DNA of 64,000 nt from contig RCTD01000024.1 of assembly GCA_014898415.1 (NCBI GenBank), positions 124,001-188,000 of the forward strand, read 5' to 3'. The notes below the pieces were generated by a model. The model made no database searches. It saw only the letters and a program-made list of their open reading frames with translations, and was not told the DNA's origin. A program made the position numbers and the translations under genes. The stretch is from Stromatinia cepivora (Eukaryota; Ascomycota; Leotiomycetes; Helotiales; Sclerotiniaceae). Position 1 is the stretch's first letter. The number at the start of each line of letters is the position of its first letter. Below are positions 61,057-64,000 of the stretch, piece by piece.

Positions 61057-64000
61057 TGTTGGAAATGAGGCCATCATAGGATTAGAATTGAGGTCACAAG
61101 ACCACAATGCTGTACAGATCATATTTGGGGATAACCTCAATTCTACTCCTACTAGAAATATAGATTCTTAATTCAATTTATATAATCAATAATATTACTA
61201 CTTTCTGCACCAAAAATTAACAGGTTATAAGATCCGGTTACATAGTAATAATTAGAAAGTAAAGCAAATCGAAAAAGGATTAGTATAGCTAATAGGGGTG
61301 GAACAAAGTGAAAATCAGAGTTTTTATATAATACTATTGAAGCAAAGTTGAAATATGATAACATAGTTATAACTCATAATATTACAGACCAGAGCGAAGA
61401 GCAATCTGTATAGTGCCGATACAGAATTATAGCAGAGGCGAAGAGCAAGTTCGTATAACTACAAAAAAATATATTACAATATAATCTTATAAATTCTTTT
61501 ATTGTTTTATTTTTATATTTTTTTATTATTTTGAATTTATTTGTTATATATCCTTTTTTAAAATTATCTTAAAAATCTGAAGATTATCTTCGATATCCAT
61601 CAAACAGCAAGAAACCTTTACAATATCGGAATCAAATAATCCTTCGAAGCTCGATCAAAATAATCATAAGCGATGATTCAGACAAATGAAGATATAATTA
61701 AAAGGGAAAGGATGGTTTTATATAATTAATCAAACATTAGACGAATATGTGTAGATTGCAGGATCCAATATAGTATTTGCCTATGAGATCAATGATCGTA
61801 TATGTTACAATGTCGAGTTGAAATCGGAATACTTAAAGGATAAAGCGAATGCATTATCATATATTTGTACAATACTTAATAATAATGATAAAACCTTTAT
61901 TAACGAATATTCAATAATATATATATTTTGGAGATATCTTAAATCAAAATATACCAGAGTCAATGTAATCATAGCTAATACATATATGATAATAATCCAG
62001 AACTTCAAATTCCAATCCAATACCTATCTTGATATAACTATTATCGAAATTTGGAACAAATTGAAAGAGTATAGAAGGAAACTAAAAGTTGCAAACGAAA
62101 GCTATCGATCAGTATATCAAGATATTGTTCTGTTTTTAGTTTTAATATATAATCTTTTAATCAATTATCAAGGAATAATGGATATATTGGATATCCAAAC
62201 CAGCCTTAGTATCAATAATAAGATTAAGTATTTATAGGTTAAAGAATTTCGTTTTAAGGATGGATCAGAGTTAATGCAAATTGCGAAAGGATTTAGATAT
62301 ACTTTTCAATACCAAGAATTAGATTTCGAAATTTTAAACAATATTTGTAATCTGTATCAAAGGGAAGATCATTATATACAAAACTGCCTGTATTTAATAC
62401 GAATTAGCAAACTCCTTTGTAGTTATCTTCATCACTAAAAGAGAAGGGGATCATTGAATCCGAAGAAGATTTATTTCAACAAAAAAGATCAAATATATCC
62501 TACTAACAATATCTCTGAATCAAACTCCGATATTAAAGATATAATGAAGGAAGATTGCAATTTGACAAAAGAAACTATTAATAAGGCTTCCCTTAACAAA
62601 TGGTATGCCGATATAAACGCTTCTTTATATATATCTGACCAACCTTTATTATTTAAATCAATAGAATTTATTATCAAACGAAGGATAAAGATTAATAAAG
62701 GAATAATATATTATTATCATTAAGATTTAATAAATATAATATGCAAAGATAATTTTAAGATATTACTTTCAAATGTGTTATATATATTAGGGTTAAGAAT
62801 AAATTTATTGTCAGGAAAAAGGATTTACGAAATAAAATTGCAAAAGGAATTCAATTTTTTATCATATATATTTTAAGAAGGATAATAAAAAAGTTATCCA
62901 TACTAGAATGTAAGATGGAATATATATGGTTTTATATATGACCAAAGGATATAAGGATACAATTCTCTATTCTAATATATATCAAAATGATTAGGAAAAA
63001 GACTTTTCTTCAGAAATAATCGATGGCATCAAAGGTATCGATAACGAATTAATATTTAAGGAGAAAAAGAGATACCTATTATAGTATCAAAGATTTAACC
63101 ATCTAGATTCAAACAAGATCAAGAATTTACATAAGGTATCCAATATAACCAAACCAATAAAGATCCCAATTGAATTAGATATTTACGAAATATATATACT
63201 CATCAAAATAATCAATCATATTCCGAAACAATTGAATCTGCATAAATCAAAGAGATTCAAATTTATACATTTCGATATTGCAGGATTATTCCTAAAATCG
63301 ATTCAAGGGAATTGTTATTTCATATTGATTATTAATAATTGTACAAAAATAAATTGGATTATATTATTTAAACAAAAAGACAATACAATTCAAATATTGA
63401 AAATTTGGAAAAAGGAAATGGAATTAATTATTAAAGAAAAGATTATTGCAATCAAGATTGATAACATATTGGAACTCTTATAAACTATTTGTGAATAATT
63501 ATCGGATATATAATCCGAAATTACAATAATTTCCTCTTTATATCAAAACAAACCTGCAGAATGGAATATAAGGATTGTAGAGGTAAATATAAAAGTAATG
63601 CTAAAAGAAGCTAGATTATTATTAGAATTTTGGGACGAAATTGTAAAATATAATACTTATATCAGGAATTGTATTAATATTGATCCTGATATAAACGGAA
63701 TAGATTAATCTTCTATAAAAGCTTTTATAGATATAGTATTAGATATAAAGATATATAAAGTTTGAGGGAGCAAATGTTATGCTTATATTAATCCCAAGAT
63801 TATTCCAAAAGGGCAGAGATACAATAAATTGCGGGATACTTCAAGAATCGATATATTCCTAAGATACTCAAAAGTTATGAACAAATATATCAAAATGTAT
63901 TCTCCAAAATTAGGTTATATATTTCAATCAAGCAAAATAATTATAAATGAATCTTATCGAAAAGGAGATTTGGATCTTAAATTAAGAAATTATAAATCAG
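61057..64000 (+). mobile_element. Ty1/copia element E, 5' part, runs off the window
   Basis: Starts TGTTGGAAATGAGGCC at 61057. A region of near-normal composition to about 61480 is the probable 5' LTR and leader; its end cannot be fixed without the 3' LTR. Gag-pol follows to the window end. It lies inside gypsy F. Confidence 0.8.
61670..64000 (+). pseudogene. Copia E gag-pol, 5' part
   Basis: Gag of the UBN2 type is open for 139 codons at 61818-62237 (TYLDITIIEIWNKLKEYRRK, then LVLIYNLLINYQG). A knuckle relic lies at about 62340-62390 (CNLYQREDHYIQNC). Protease is at about 62600 (KWYADINASLYISDQ, with the DSG triad changed to DIN) and LSNVLYILGLRINLLSG at about 62767. The pre-integrase part is near 63090 (RFNHLDSNKIKNLHKV) and integrase at 63232-63483 (FIHFDIAGLF, then IAIKIDNILELL). 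It has fewer stops than A or B but is not intact. Confidence 0.8.

Overview
The window looks like nuclear DNA of a filamentous ascomycete (Pezizomycotina; a leotiomycete-like fungus is my guess, not shown). The reasons are short GT-AG introns of 44-59 bases with CTAA(C/T)-type branch points, a fungal PAN2 gene, a eukaryotic tRNA-Ala, and long AT-rich blocks made of LTR retrotransposons whose reading frames are broken almost only by C-to-T and G-to-A changes. That is the pattern of repeat-induced point mutation (RIP).

Only three host genes are supported. They are a tRNA-Ala(AGC) at 1928-1998 (-), PAN2 at 2788-6911 (-, 10 exons, 1186 aa, intact), and a molybdate-anion-transporter-type MFS gene at 21045-22553 (-, 3 exons, 467 aa, intact). 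Both protein genes sit in islands of normal composition. The switch to AT-rich sequence lies 200-290 bases upstream of each start codon and carries a shared GGGC..GTTCGGATC motif.

Everything else is transposon, much of it nested. Positions 7847-9134 hold two very small LTR elements in opposite orientation (72-base LTRs, about 445 bases in total, each with its own 5-base target duplication). One of them is split by a solo LTR. Positions 9202-16028 are a complete RIP-mutated Ty1/copia element (family A). Positions 16942-18398 hold pieces of copia family B and another solo LTR. Positions 23021-32139 are a chromodomain Ty3/gypsy element (family C). It is interrupted by a non-autonomous LTR element D (26922-29584), which in turn holds a 551-base hAT-type element. 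Positions 32965-55633 are three copies of copia family B. B1 (33073-41328) sits inside the 5' LTR of B2 (32965-49612). B3 (49613-55633) is inverted and truncated and is split by a 2185-base Fot1/pogo transposon with perfect 42-base terminal repeats. Positions 55925-64000 are a gypsy element F cut into by a copia element E that runs off the window.

Two observations stand out. First, the 72-base-LTR elements use the same unusual half-tRNA-iMet primer site as copia B, so they look like miniature parasites of that family; a further 72-base solo LTR lies inside B2. Second, all three copies of copia B carry, between the end of pol and the 3' LTR, an antisense reading frame. Its stops in one copy are often glutamine or tryptophan codons in a sister copy, so the ancestor appears to have coded for an extra small membrane protein on the opposite strand.
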